This document shows positions 27,505-36,500 of a stretch of 64,000 nt of DNA, piece by piece. The stretch is taken from positions 310,001 to 374,000 of the forward strand of contig NZ_QXGL01000001.1 in NCBI RefSeq assembly GCF_003951095.1, read 5' to 3'. Within the stretch, counting starts at the first letter, position 1. Each line of letters begins with the position of its first letter. The notes beneath the pieces are model-generated. The model made no database searches, was not told the origin of the DNA, and saw only the letters and a program-made list of their open reading frames with translations. A program made the position numbers and the translations under genes. This DNA is from Bifidobacterium goeldii. Lineage in GTDB: Bacteria; Actinomycetota; Actinomycetes; Actinomycetales; Bifidobacteriaceae.

Positions 27505-28992
27505 TCATTCGCTTTGCGCTGCTCGCAAGGTCATTTCAAGGACAACGCGAGTACCACCTTCGCGACGCGGCTCCCAGCGAACTGTGCCGCCAAAATCGTT
27601 GGTTACGAACGTGTTGATAATCTGCGTACCGAGGCCAGAACCGGAAGAACGAGCGAGCCCATTGTGTTCTTCGTTCGCAAGACCGGAACCATCATCTTCC
27701 ACAACAACATTGAGGTTGTTACCGCTGCGGCCCACGGAAATCGTAATATGGCCTTCTTTGCGGCCTTCAAAACCATGCTCGACACAGTTGGTAATCAGCT
27801 CAGTAAGCACCAGTGACAGCGGGGTTGCATCCTGTGCGGGCATCATACCGAATTTGCCAATGTAGTCGATGCTAATATGCTGATCGCGCATGGTAGCCAA
27901 GTCCACACTCATCTTCAGCAAGTTCGAAATGACCTTGTCAAAGTCGACAATCTCATCAGCAGTTTGACTCAAGCCCTCGTGCACCATGGCGATGGTCTGC
28001 ACGCGACGCTGTGCTTCTTCAAGCTCTTTTTTCACCTCAAGAGACTTGGTTTTGCGCGCCTGCAAGCGCAGAAGCGCAGAGACAGCCTGCAAATTGTTCT
28101 TGACACGATGATGAATTTCGGAGATCGTCGCATCCTTAGTCTGCAATTCGACTTCGCGGCGGCGCAATTCAGTTACGTCACGGCACAAGATAATTGCACC
28201 AGTACGACCATTGTTATCGAACAGCGGCAACGAACGCACCGACACTACCGAACGATTCGCATCAAGCTCAGAATCGACAGCATCCTTGCCAAGCAATACG
28301 AGCGGCAACGATTCCGGGACAGGATCATTCTCGTGAATCAGCTGCGTGCCAATCTCACTGAGGAAGTGACCAGACATCGTAACCAAGCAGCCAAGTCGAC
28401 GGAAGCAGCTGATTGCGTTTGGTGAAGCGTAGCGAACAATGCCTTCTTGCGTCAGCATGATAAAACCGTCAGACACGCGCGCAATATGTCGTTGACTCAT
28501 TACCGCGTTGACATAAGGGAACTGGCCTCGCGGAATCATCTCGTACAGCTGCTTGCCTGCGTTAATGCTTTCCGACTCGTAACGGCCGTTGGATTCCCGC
28601 GTGGCCATATTGGTTTCGCGTACTACTAAGCCCAGCGTTTTGCCATTATGCCGTACTGGCGCATACACGTTGCACACCGTTGATTTGCCAACGGTGCGTA
28701 ACACTGTCGAACGGAATACCACTTCGGATTGCATGGCGGCGTCAAGCTCGCCGTTCATTTCTGGTGGCACTAGCGCACCAACTGCATCGTCAACGCGCAG
28801 TGTCATCACCGTGGATGGTCGACATTGTTCAACAATACGATAATTGCCGTCGCCATCTTGCACGATAAGCAGCAGGTCAGCGAAGCTCAGGTCAGCGATG
28901 ACCTGCCAGTCAGCCACAAGATGATGCAGCCATTCCTTGTCCTCTTCGGTGAAATCGGGACGCGTTGCAAGAATGTGAGTGAAATCTGCCAT
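27505..28992 (-). CDS. PdtaS-like sensor histidine kinase (HisKA_2/HWE type)
   Basis: A soluble kinase of about 495 residues. The N-terminal part (about 5-150) is a GAF-like sensor domain, followed by a PAS-like domain (about 165-280) and a HisKA_2 domain with the phospho-histidine in EIHHRVKNNLQAVSALLRLQ, then an ATPase domain with LTELITNCVEHGF, VEDDGSGL and GSGLGTQII. This matches PdtaS, which in mycobacteria pairs with the RNA-binding antiterminator PdtaR. No ANTAR regulator is found in the window. The ATG at 28992 follows GGTGATC; four codons more are open to 29004. No transmembrane segment. Confidence 0.88.
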   Translation of the reverse strand: MADFTHILATRPDFTEEDKEWLHHLVADWQVIADLSFADLLLIVQDGDGNYRIVEQCRPSTVMTLRVDDAVGALVPPEMNGELDAAMQSEVVFRSTVLRTVGKSTVCNVYAPVRHNGKTLGLVVRETNMATRESNGRYESESINAGKQLYEMIPRGQFPYVNAVMSQRHIARVSDGFIMLTQEGIVRYASPNAISCFRRLGCLVTMSGHFLSEIGTQLIHENDPVPESLPLVLLGKDAVDSELDANRSVVSVRSLPLFDNNGRTGAIILCRDVTELRRREVELQTKDATISEIHHRVKNNLQAVSALLRLQARKTKSLEVKKELEEAQRRVQTIAMVHEGLSQTADEIVDFDKVISNLLKMSVDLATMRDQHISIDYIGKFGMMPAQDATPLSLVLTELITNCVEHGFEGRKEGHITISVGRSGNNLNVVVEDDGSGLANEEHNGLARSSGSGLGTQIINTFVTNDFGGTVRWEPRREGGTRVVLEMTLRAAQSE

Positions 28993-29047
28993 GATCACCA
29001 TCATACGCAGATGAATAGCCGATGGCGTACGCTGGCGGCAATGACCG

Positions 29048-29076
29048 TTGCAAATGCCAACAACCTACGCTATCGT
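29048..29076 (+). promoter_or_regulatory. predicted promoter of the hemolysin-III-like gene
   Basis: TTGCAA (29048-29053), a 17-bp spacer and TATCGT (29071-29076) resemble a housekeeping promoter about 36 bp before the ATG. It overlaps a short stem, and a long palindrome begins directly after the -10, a typical operator position. Confidence 0.5.
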
Positions 29077-29096
29077 AGGTTACGGTTCCGTAACCT
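29062..29096. promoter_or_regulatory. two overlapping inverted repeats (operator and/or alternative hairpins)
   Basis: Stem A: AACCTACG (29062-29069), CTAT, CGTAGGTT (29074-29081). Stem B: AGGTTACGG (29077-29085), TT, CCGTAACCT (29088-29096), a perfect 20-bp palindrome. They share AGGTT, so as RNA they cannot form together. As DNA, stem B lies just after the -10 of the hemolysin-III-like gene and looks like a TetR- or MarR-type operator. Which of the two readings holds is open. Confidence 0.55.
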
Positions 29097-29111
29097 AGGG
29101 ACGGAGGACAT

Positions 29112-29999
29112 ATGTCAACACAGGACGAGGCCACGCTAGCAGCAAAACGCGCCGCAGTAATCAAAGCGCGCGAAGATGCATTGCAAGCCAAAGCCGATGC
29201 TGTACGAGCCAAAGCACGCGCAAGAGCTGAAAGCATACGACATCGCGGCGAAGTAAAAGCGAGCAACGTTATCGCCAAAGGCGAGGCTAGAGCTGCACGT
29301 ATCGTGGGCATCGCCCCTGCTGAGGTAGCTCGCAAAATTCGTCTTGATGTGCACGGACGCCCTAAGCCCTTACTACGCGGTTGGATTCACGCTGTTGCCA
29401 CGCCATTAGCGCTCGCGGCAGGCATTGTACTGATCTGCCTCGCACACGGAGCAGCGCTCAAATGGGCGTGCGCTGTATTCATGACGTGCTCGCTCATTTT
29501 GTTTGGCAATTCTGCCGCTTATCATCTTGGCGACTGGTCGCCGCGCGTTACCGATGTTCTGCGCCGTATCGACCACATGAATATCTTTTTACTCATTGCT
29601 GGCACCTACACGCCAGTTTCGTTCGCGTTACCTGCCGTATGGCGTAATGCAATCATCGCGGGAATGTGGGTGTGCACATTCATCGCACTCATTATCCATG
29701 TGATCTGGATTGGTGCACCACGCTGGCTATACACCATCGTCTACATTATTTTCGGCGTATCGGGCCTGTCATATATGTATCTCTTCTGGGTCTCCCCCGC
29801 TGCCGGGCCAGCAGTTGTTGTACTACTGGCATCAGGCGGCGCATGCTACATTGCCGGCGCTATCGTATACGCGCTACGCAAACCAGACCCGTGGCCGCGC
29901 ATATTCGGTTTCCATGAGATCTTCCACTGCGGCACCGTTGCTGGATATGCCTGCCATATGGTGGCGATCTATATGGTGATTGTGCAACTGTGGCCATAG
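29112..29999 (+). CDS. hemolysin III / YqfA family (PAQR-like) membrane protein with coiled N-terminus
   Basis: Seven hydrophobic segments from about residue 95 on. Family motifs are SAAYHLGDWSP, RIDHMNIFLLIAGTYTPVSF and FGFHEIFHCGTVAGYACH, whose histidines and aspartate make the metal site of this superfamily. The first 85 residues form a charged, Ala/Arg/Lys-rich helix (QDEATLAAKRAAVIKAREDALQAK) that most family members lack. The function of bacterial members is unclear; membrane lipid or stress roles are proposed. The gene is monocistronic, ends at a strong hairpin, and starts behind a palindromic operator-like site. The ATG at 29112 follows GGAGG. Confidence 0.85.
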   Translation: MSTQDEATLAAKRAAVIKAREDALQAKADAVRAKARARAESIRHRGEVKASNVIAKGEARAARIVGIAPAEVARKIRLDVHGRPKPLLRGWIHAVATPLALAAGIVLICLAHGAALKWACAVFMTCSLILFGNSAAYHLGDWSPRVTDVLRRIDHMNIFLLIAGTYTPVSFALPAVWRNAIIAGMWVCTFIALIIHVIWIGAPRWLYTIVYIIFGVSGLSYMYLFWVSPAAGPAVVVLLASGGACYIAGAIVYALRKPDPWPRIFGFHEIFHCGTVAGYACHMVAIYMVIVQLWP

Positions 30000-30024
30000 A
30001 CAGCCCGCACTGTATAACAACGCA

Positions 30025-30065
30025 TTGTGGCGGTCATCTCTACGATACAGAGATGACCGCCACAA
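30025..30065. terminator. bidirectional terminator between the hemolysin-III-like gene and greA
   Basis: A perfect 17-bp stem (TTGTGGCGGTCATCTCT and complement) with a 7-nt loop lies between two convergent genes, followed by CATTT on the plus strand. Confidence 0.88.
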
Positions 30066-30102
30066 CATTTAAGTAACCGCTACTGATAGTTACTGATATG
30101 CG

Positions 30103-30582
30103 TCAGGCCAGCGGCTTTGCTTCCTTAATCGTCACCGACAGTTCGCGACCGTTCGGGGCCTTGTAGGTGACCGTATCGCCAGCGTTAGCGCCAAAGATTG
30201 CTGCACCGATTGGCGATTCTGGGCTGATAACGTCGTAATCCGTAGCAACCTTAATGTCGCGCGAACCAAGCACGTAAGTCATTTCACGGCCGCCGAGCTC
30301 CAGCGTCACTACAGAACCATTGCCTACCTTGCCAGCCTTCGGCGCTTCAACAATCTTTGCGTTGCGCAGCTTGACGATCAGCTCGTTAATGCGTCCTTCG
30401 TTCTTTGCCTGCTCTTCACGCGCAGCATGATAACCGCCGTTCTCGGACAGATCACCCTCAGCACGAGCCGCAGCAATACGCCCGGTAATCTCATCGCGCA
30501 TCGTAGTCTGGCGACGCTCCAGCTCCGCCTTCATCGCGTCATATGCCTCCTGCGTAAGCAGGACGGTCATTTCCTCATCCAT
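30103..30582 (-). CDS. greA: transcription elongation factor GreA
   Basis: GreA enters the RNA polymerase secondary channel and stimulates cleavage of backtracked RNA. The N-terminal coiled coil has RIAAARAEGDLSENGGYHAAREEQAKNEGRI, with the tip acidic residues in GDLSENGGY; the C-terminal FKBP-like domain ends with SPIGAAIFGANAGDTVTYKAPNGRELSVTIKEA. Length 159 is normal. GGAAGGAACACAC precedes the ATG at 30582. It lies 112 bp after an FKBP gene on the same strand, with a terminator between. Confidence 0.97.
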   Translation of the reverse strand: MDEEMTVLLTQEAYDAMKAELERRQTTMRDEITGRIAAARAEGDLSENGGYHAAREEQAKNEGRINELIVKLRNAKIVEAPKAGKVGNGSVVTLELGGREMTYVLGSRDIKVATDYDVISPESPIGAAIFGANAGDTVTYKAPNGRELSVTIKEAKPLA

Positions 30583-30605
30583 GTGTGTTCCTTCCTAATA
30601 ATTGC

Positions 30606-30638
30606 GCGCCGCGGCACGTCAACACGCAGCCGCGGCGC
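30606..30638 (-). terminator. terminator after the FKBP gene
   Basis: GCGCCGCGGC and GCCGCGGCGC form a perfect 10-bp GC-only stem with a 13-nt loop, between the FKBP stop and the greA start. Confidence 0.75.
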
Positions 30639-30694
30639 ATACACCTCTTATCCAGCTAGTAGCGCCATTCCTGCACGCTGCCAGCGGACTTGAT

Positions 30695-31105
30695 TCAGCG
30701 AGTCGAAATAATGTCGATCACAAATACCAGCGTGTCCTCACCGCCAATGCCGGCCTGCGGCATGCCATGCGAACCATAGCCATACTCCGGCGGAATAGAC
30801 ACCACCAGACGAGAACCAACGTTATGACCGGGAACGGTCTGGTCCCATCCGCGAATCACCTGGCCAACGCCAATGCCGAAGCTTGCTGGCTGGTGGCGGG
30901 CGAAGCTGGAGTCGAACGGCTCCTCCTTGCCCCAGACCACACCGTGGTAGTTCACGGTCACGGTGTCGCCGCGGCGCACCATCGGGCCATCACCCTCTAC
31001 GATCTCGATGGCCTTCAGGCCAGCCGGGGCCTCAGGCGCGGGGAACGTAATGGTCGGCGTAGCGCCGAATTCGGCGTTGACTTCGGGCATATTCGTTTGT
31101 GCCAT
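30695..31105 (-). CDS. FKBP-type peptidyl-prolyl cis-trans isomerase
   Basis: A 136-residue cytosolic FKBP that catalyses proline isomerisation. The fold motifs are GDTVTVNYHGVVWGKEEPFDSSFAR, ASFGIGVGQVIRGWDQTVPGHNVGSRLVVSIPPEYGYG and DTLVFVIDII. Active-site aromatic residues (Tyr, Phe, Trp) are at the usual places. The ATG at 31105 follows AAGGAGATCAAT. There is no signal peptide. It ends at a GC-rich hairpin. Confidence 0.95.
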   Translation of the reverse strand: MAQTNMPEVNAEFGATPTITFPAPEAPAGLKAIEIVEGDGPMVRRGDTVTVNYHGVVWGKEEPFDSSFARHQPASFGIGVGQVIRGWDQTVPGHNVGSRLVVSIPPEYGYGSHGMPQAGIGGEDTLVFVIDIISTR

Positions 31106-31230
31106 ATTGATCTCCTTTACGACAATGCCATTTAGACTATCACCCCTGAAGTGTAGCGGCCAGCGCATGACGCGCTATTCGGCGCGAAACAGCTGAAAAA
31201 CCGTTGATTACACTGCAAAAGTGCTAGAAA

Positions 31231-32694
31231 TTAGCATTCGACAACGTTTACTGCGAGTCCACCCTTTGACGTCTCTTTGTACTTGGACATCATATCTTCA
31301 CCGGTTTGCTTCATCGTAGCAATAGCTTGATCAAGGCTTACGATATGTGACCCGTCTCCTAGCATCGCCATACGTACCGCGTTGATAGCAGTGTTGGCAG
31401 CCATCGCGTTGCGTTCGATGCATGGAATCTGCACGAGTCCACCAACTGGGTCGCACGTAAGGCCAAGATTGTGTTCGATACCGATTTCTGCTGCATTCTC
31501 CACCTGTTGTGGAGTACCGCCCATGACTGCGGCAAGTCCGGCAGCAGCCATGGAACATGCAACGCCGACTTCTCCCTGGCAGCCAACTTCTGCGCCAGAA
31601 ATTGACGCGTTGCGCTTAAACAGGTAGCCGATCGCTCCAGCAGTGAGTAGGAAGCATTCGATTCCTGCCTCGTCGGCAGAATCCACAAAATGCCAATAGT
31701 ATTCCATGACCGCGGGGATGATGCCAGCGGAGCCGTTCGTCGGCGCGGTGACAACGCGACCACCGCCCGCATTCTCCTCGCTGACTGCCATGGCGAACAA
31801 TGCTACCCATGCTGAATCGGATGATTCCAAAGCGGAAGCAATGCGACGCCCACGACGCAGCACATCACTATTCGCAGCGAGTCGCTCATACATGACCGGG
31901 GCACGACGGGGTACGTCTAAGCCTCCCGGCAGTATCTTCGCGTGACTGGTACAGCCAGCATCAATACAACCACGCATAACATGCCATACGCCGTCAAGTC
32001 GCGCATGCACCTCATCTTCTGACTGCCAAGACGTTTCATTACGCCACACCAGTTCGGCAATACTCAAATGATGTTCACGACACAACGCGATAAGCTCATC
32101 GCATGTAGCAAACGGATAGGGTGCGTCCGGGCCGAAATCGACAGCATCTGAGCTTCCTTTGGCATCGCCGGAAAGTTTCATGTCTTCCGGAACAGGCTCA
32201 TGATTGGAAATGAGCAGATCACCAGCTTTGCCTTTGCGAATGAACCCGCCACCAATCGAATACCATACTTGCTCGTCAACAATGTTATTGTGCGCGTCAA
32301 ATGCTTGGAATCGCATGCCGTTAGGATGCGGTGCAAGCCGGTGCCAACGGTCAAACACCATATCGCGCGCATCATCATACGAGACAGTGCGTTTACCTGC
32401 CAGATTCAGTTGATGGCTATCAGTGCAATGCTCGCGAACAACCATGACATAGTCTGTATCCACGTCAACAGGCAGGTGACCTTCTAATCCGGCTAGCACA
32501 GCACGGTCAGTACCATGTCCAAGACCGGTTAACGACAATGACCCATACAACACAACGCGTACACGCGCGGTACGCTCTAATGCGCCCGATTGTGCGAGTG
32601 AAGAGGCGAACGCCTGAGCGGCACACATAGGGCCAACCGTATGGGAGGAACTAGGGCCAACCCCAATAGTGAACATGTCAAGAACACTGAACAT
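31231..32694 (-). CDS. sdaA: L-serine ammonia-lyase (single-chain, iron-sulfur)
   Basis: Deaminates L-serine to pyruvate and ammonia using a [4Fe-4S] cluster instead of PLP. The fused beta and alpha domains are both present: [16 protein letters not shown] at the N-terminus, SIGGGFI in the middle, and the cluster region [17 protein letters not shown] with [18 protein letters not shown] towards the C-terminus, which hold the cysteine ligands. Length 487 is typical for the single-chain type. The ATG at 32694 has only a weak GGGAT upstream. The small membrane protein encoded 24 bp upstream on the same strand could be co-transcribed and might be a partner in serine transport, but no family link supports that. 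Confidence 0.93.
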   Translation of the reverse strand: MFSVLDMFTIGVGPSSSHTVGPMCAAQAFASSLAQSGALERTARVRVVLYGSLSLTGLGHGTDRAVLAGLEGHLPVDVDTDYVMVVREHCTDSHQLNLAGKRTVSYDDARDMVFDRWHRLAPHPNGMRFQAFDAHNNIVDEQVWYSIGGGFIRKGKAGDLLISNHEPVPEDMKLSGDAKGSSDAVDFGPDAPYPFATCDELIALCREHHLSIAELVWRNETSWQSEDEVHARLDGVWHVMRGCIDAGCTSHAKILPGGLDVPRRAPVMYERLAANSDVLRRGRRIASALESSDSAWVALFAMAVSEENAGGGRVVTAPTNGSAGIIPAVMEYYWHFVDSADEAGIECFLLTAGAIGYLFKRNASISGAEVGCQGEVGVACSMAAAGLAAVMGGTPQQVENAAEIGIEHNLGLTCDPVGGLVQIPCIERNAMAANTAINAVRMAMLGDGSHIVSLDQAIATMKQTGEDMMSKYKETSKGGLAVNVVEC

Positions 32695-32718
32695 ACGTGT
32701 ATCATCCCACTTTCACTG

Positions 32719-33291
32719 TCACGCAACATGAGTGAGCGTAAGCCACAGCACAATGCCACCCAGTATGGCCAGTACGATGCCAATACCGCCAGCTACCGCA
32801 ACGATTGCCTTGCGCTCAGCAAATCGCGAAGCAACACTCGAGCCAAGGAAGAACGATACCATGCCAGCGATGGCACAGTTCGCGCCAATACTGAGCGCAA
32901 CGTTTTGCGAGAGCGCATCATGACCGACTGGCACCAGTATGGCGTTGATGACTGCTGGATAAACTGCATACCCCCACACGCAAAATCCGGCGCCGCCAGC
33001 TAGCGCGTATGCCATTGGCATCCATGCGCGCGACTTGCCTTCTAGCCGATGTGTGAACGAGTCAACAGCCCATAGCAGTGCGAAGCCAACGGTATAGGTG
33101 AACGCTACAGCGAACAGGCATGCGACCAAGAACCAAGGCAGTACATTAAATGCTCCTGACGCGGCATCAACCATCAGCGGCGCGCTCACTAGCTCGCATA
33201 CGCACATGGCAGTAGCGATGCCTACCGCTTGTACCAGCATTGTGGGCAATCCATGTTCGGATTCACGTGTCACTTCCATCCAGCTGGCCAT
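32719..33291 (-). CDS. small integral membrane protein, unrecognised
   Basis: A 190-residue protein with five hydrophobic segments (about 17-40, 48-78, 90-122, 128-153, 165-187) and short loops. The third segment contains a GGAGFCVWGYAVYPAVINA stretch with Gly and Tyr. I do not recognise the family. A good AAAGGATAATGC site precedes the ATG at 33291. It sits 24 bp upstream of sdaA on the same strand, so transcription as a unit is likely. The 258-bp gap upstream to the surface protein gene holds a terminator for the latter. Confidence 0.75.
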   Translation of the reverse strand: MASWMEVTRESEHGLPTMLVQAVGIATAMCVCELVSAPLMVDAASGAFNVLPWFLVACLFAVAFTYTVGFALLWAVDSFTHRLEGKSRAWMPMAYALAGGAGFCVWGYAVYPAVINAILVPVGHDALSQNVALSIGANCAIAGMVSFFLGSSVASRFAERKAIVAVAGGIGIVLAILGGIVLWLTLTHVA

Positions 33292-33473
33292 GCATTATCC
33301 TTTCGCTGTATTTATTGGGTTGTATACGACCCAATTTCGCCCTTTTCACGTCGCGCGTCAGTCTAACTGTTGAAAGAAAACCATATGTTAAGGTTTGCCG
33401 ACACTGTAATCGCCATTCATTGATCTGCCGTGCTGGGGTTTATAAGAGTTAGCAATAAATCGGTAATACTGCA

Positions 33474-33507
33474 AAGCCCCACATATCCGATAAGGATGTG
33501 TGGGGCT
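33474..33507 (-). terminator. terminator after the surface protein gene
   Basis: AAGCCCCACATATCC and GGATGTGTGGGGCTT pair with one G-T wobble; TTT follows on the minus strand. The hairpin lies 44 bp past the stop of the large surface protein gene. Confidence 0.82.
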
Positions 33508-33550
33508 TCAGCTGTTGTCAACTGTCAATCAGCGAGCAGCTGCGCGATGA

Positions 33551-36500
33551 TCAGCGCTCTTCGGTCTTACGGCGACGAATTACTTCGATGCCGGCACCGG
33601 CTGCGAAGAGGGTGGCAGCGATTAGTACCGCAGTAGTAGCGTCCGCACCCGTGGAGGCCAATTTCTTACCGTAGGCGTAGATGACCGCGTTCGTATCGCT
33701 CGGGTCGTTCTCAACCTTCGGTGTGGTGGTCTGGGTATTGGAAGCAGTACCACTGTTCCCCGTGTTCTCCGAACCGTTGCCCTGATTCTCGGTGTTGCTA
33801 CCGTTGTTACCGGTATTGCCACCGTTCTCAGTATTGCCACCGTTGTTCTCAGTGTTCCCGCCGTTATTAGTACTGCCACCGTTCTCAGTGTTGCCACTGT
33901 TATTCTCGGTGTTCTTTGCCTGGACGGTAACCGTACGAGTCACGGTGGTGGTGTTTCCTGCGGCGTCAGTGATCGTGTAGGTGAGGGTGTAGGTTCCGGG
34001 GGTATTCGCATCCACTGAACCCGTGACCGTGATGTTCTTGGTCACATCACCATCTACATCATCCGCAGCGGTAATACCCGCGAGAGCATCGAACGCATCC
34101 CCAGCAGTGATCTGCACATTGTCAGCTCCGGTAATGGTGGGCTTGGTGGTGTCCGCAGGCTTATCAGGCGTGGTAGTACCACCACCCGGATTCTCAGGAG
34201 TGGTGCTCTTCGCCGTGACCGTGACCGTGCGCGTGACCGTGGTCTTGTTTCCGGCCTTATCGACAGCGGTGTAAGTCAGGGTGTAGGTTCCGGGGGTATT
34301 CACATCCACCGTGCCAGTGAACGTAACCGTGACCACGCCGTCCTTCGCATCCAGACCAGTCACGCCACTCATCGGGTCGAACGCATCACCCTGAGTAATC
34401 TCAGTGCTGGACGCTCCAGAAATCACCGGCGCATCCTTATCAGCGGTCAGCTCATCGTACGCCTTCTGAGCGGCCGCGAGGTTCACCTGAGCCTCATTCA
34501 ACGCCTTCTGAGCATCCTCGACGGCCTTGAGCGCAGTGTCGTTCGCAGCAACCGTGTCCTTGGCGGTCTGGAGTGTCTTCTGAGCGGCCTCCAGCTTCGC
34601 CTTGGCTTCGGTGAGCGTCTTGACCTGAGCATTGAGCTTCTCATACGCGACCCTGATGCGGGCGAGCTGTTCAGGCTTAATACCCGAAGCATCCTCCAGA
34701 GCCTTGAGCTTATCCGACGCCGCCTTCAGTGCCGTAGCGGCATCCGCAGCACCCTGCTTCGCTTCACCCAGCGCCTTGTTGGCAGCGGTCTTATCGCCCT
34801 GAGCCGTTTCAAGTGCCTTCTTCGCCTCAGACAGGGTATTGGCCGCAGCGGTCTGCTTCGCCTGAGCTTCGGTGTACGCGGTCTGAGCAGCATTCACCTT
34901 GTCGCGCAGATCAGTCAGCGTCTTCAGCTGTTCCTTCGCCTGCTTGAGTTCCTCACTCTTCTGGGCAAGCGTCTGATCGGCGGTAACCTTCGCAGCCTGA
35001 GTTGCCGTAACCTTCGCTTCAGCCGCAGCCACCTTCTGATCAAGCTCGGTCACCACACCCGTCTGAGTGTTGATTTCGGCATTCTTGGCAGTGATCTGGG
35101 TATTCACCTCATTAAGCTCGGTCTGGAGCTTCTCAATCGCAGCCTGATCACCCTCGGACGGTTCGCCATGCTGATCAACCCACTGATTGTAAGCTGTCTG
35201 AGCCGAATCAAGCGCGCCCTTGAGCACCTGCGCCTGAGCCACCAGAGAATCCTTCTCAGCGACCTTCTGCTCATACGCGGCCTGCTTCTTCCCGGTCTCA
35301 GTGGTGGCGGTTTCAGCGGCCTTCTGAGCTTCCTCCGCCTTCTTCTGCGCCGCCTCATACTCAGCCGGCGCATTCTTCAAAGAGTTCTCATACTCATCAA
35401 GCATCTGCTTGAACTGAGCCACCGTGTACTTTGCATCCGAACCGGTGACGTTCTGGAAGTAATTGTTGTACTGAAACTGCTGGGTGCCAACGGCAGTGCC
35501 CTTGTCAGTCTTGTGGTAGTTATCAATACCCGTGCCGAAGCCTGTGGCGGTTTCGGTGGAGTCCACAATGTTGAGGTAGTGACCGACATCTTCCGCGAGG
35601 GTCTTGTTGACCTTGATGAGGCAGTTCATGCCCTTGTAGCGGCATGCTTCAATGTTGGGGTCATCTTTAGCGTAAGTGTCGAATTCAAACTTTTCGGCGT
35701 CGTACCACATGTAGATCATGGAAGAATCCGCAGGATCGTCACCGCCATAGTAGGAGCGTGCGATGTTTTCGCCTAGTCCCCAACGGCGTGTGTCGTAAGT
35801 GTGGTTGTATTCTTCGGTTTGTGCGTACTGATATGACGTGTTCTCATTGTTACCAGCAGCGGTAACCATAATGAAGTCACTCACCAGAAGCTCAGACTGT
35901 CCTTCCGCTACACGCAACTTATTGATCTGTTCAATGTAAGCGAGTGACTTCCTGACGTTGGACAGGTTGAATGCATTGGCTTTATCCGCCGGGTTTACAA
36001 GACCTTTCTGAACCCACTCTTGGAACTTCGGATCAGACTTAATTAGATTCTTCGCCGCTTCGGACCCGTTCTTCTCAATGAACCCAAGCAGCCCCTTATC
36101 CAGCTGCGCCTGTGCCGTGTCCGCAGCCTGCTTCTTGCCAGCCGCATCATCAGCAGCCTTCTGAGCTTCAGCCTTCTTGTTGGTCTCATCCGTCTTGGCG
36201 GCATCGAGCGCATCCTTGGCATCGCTCACAGCCTGTTCCGCCGTGTTGACCTCAGCTTGCTTGGCGTCATACTTGGCCTGAGCGTCCGCGAGTTCCTGCT
36301 TGAGCTTAATACCCTCGGCGTCGGTGTTGGCATTGTCGAGCTGCTTCTGGAGGTTATCACGCTTGGTCTTAAGCGCATCCAGCTCGGAGTTCAGGGTATT
36401 GAGCTTGTCCTTGGCCTCATCCCTCTTCTGCACCGCCTCGGTCTTCTCAGCCGTGGCGTCCTGAGCGGCCTTGTCCGCAGCGTCAGCGTCCTTCTGAGCC

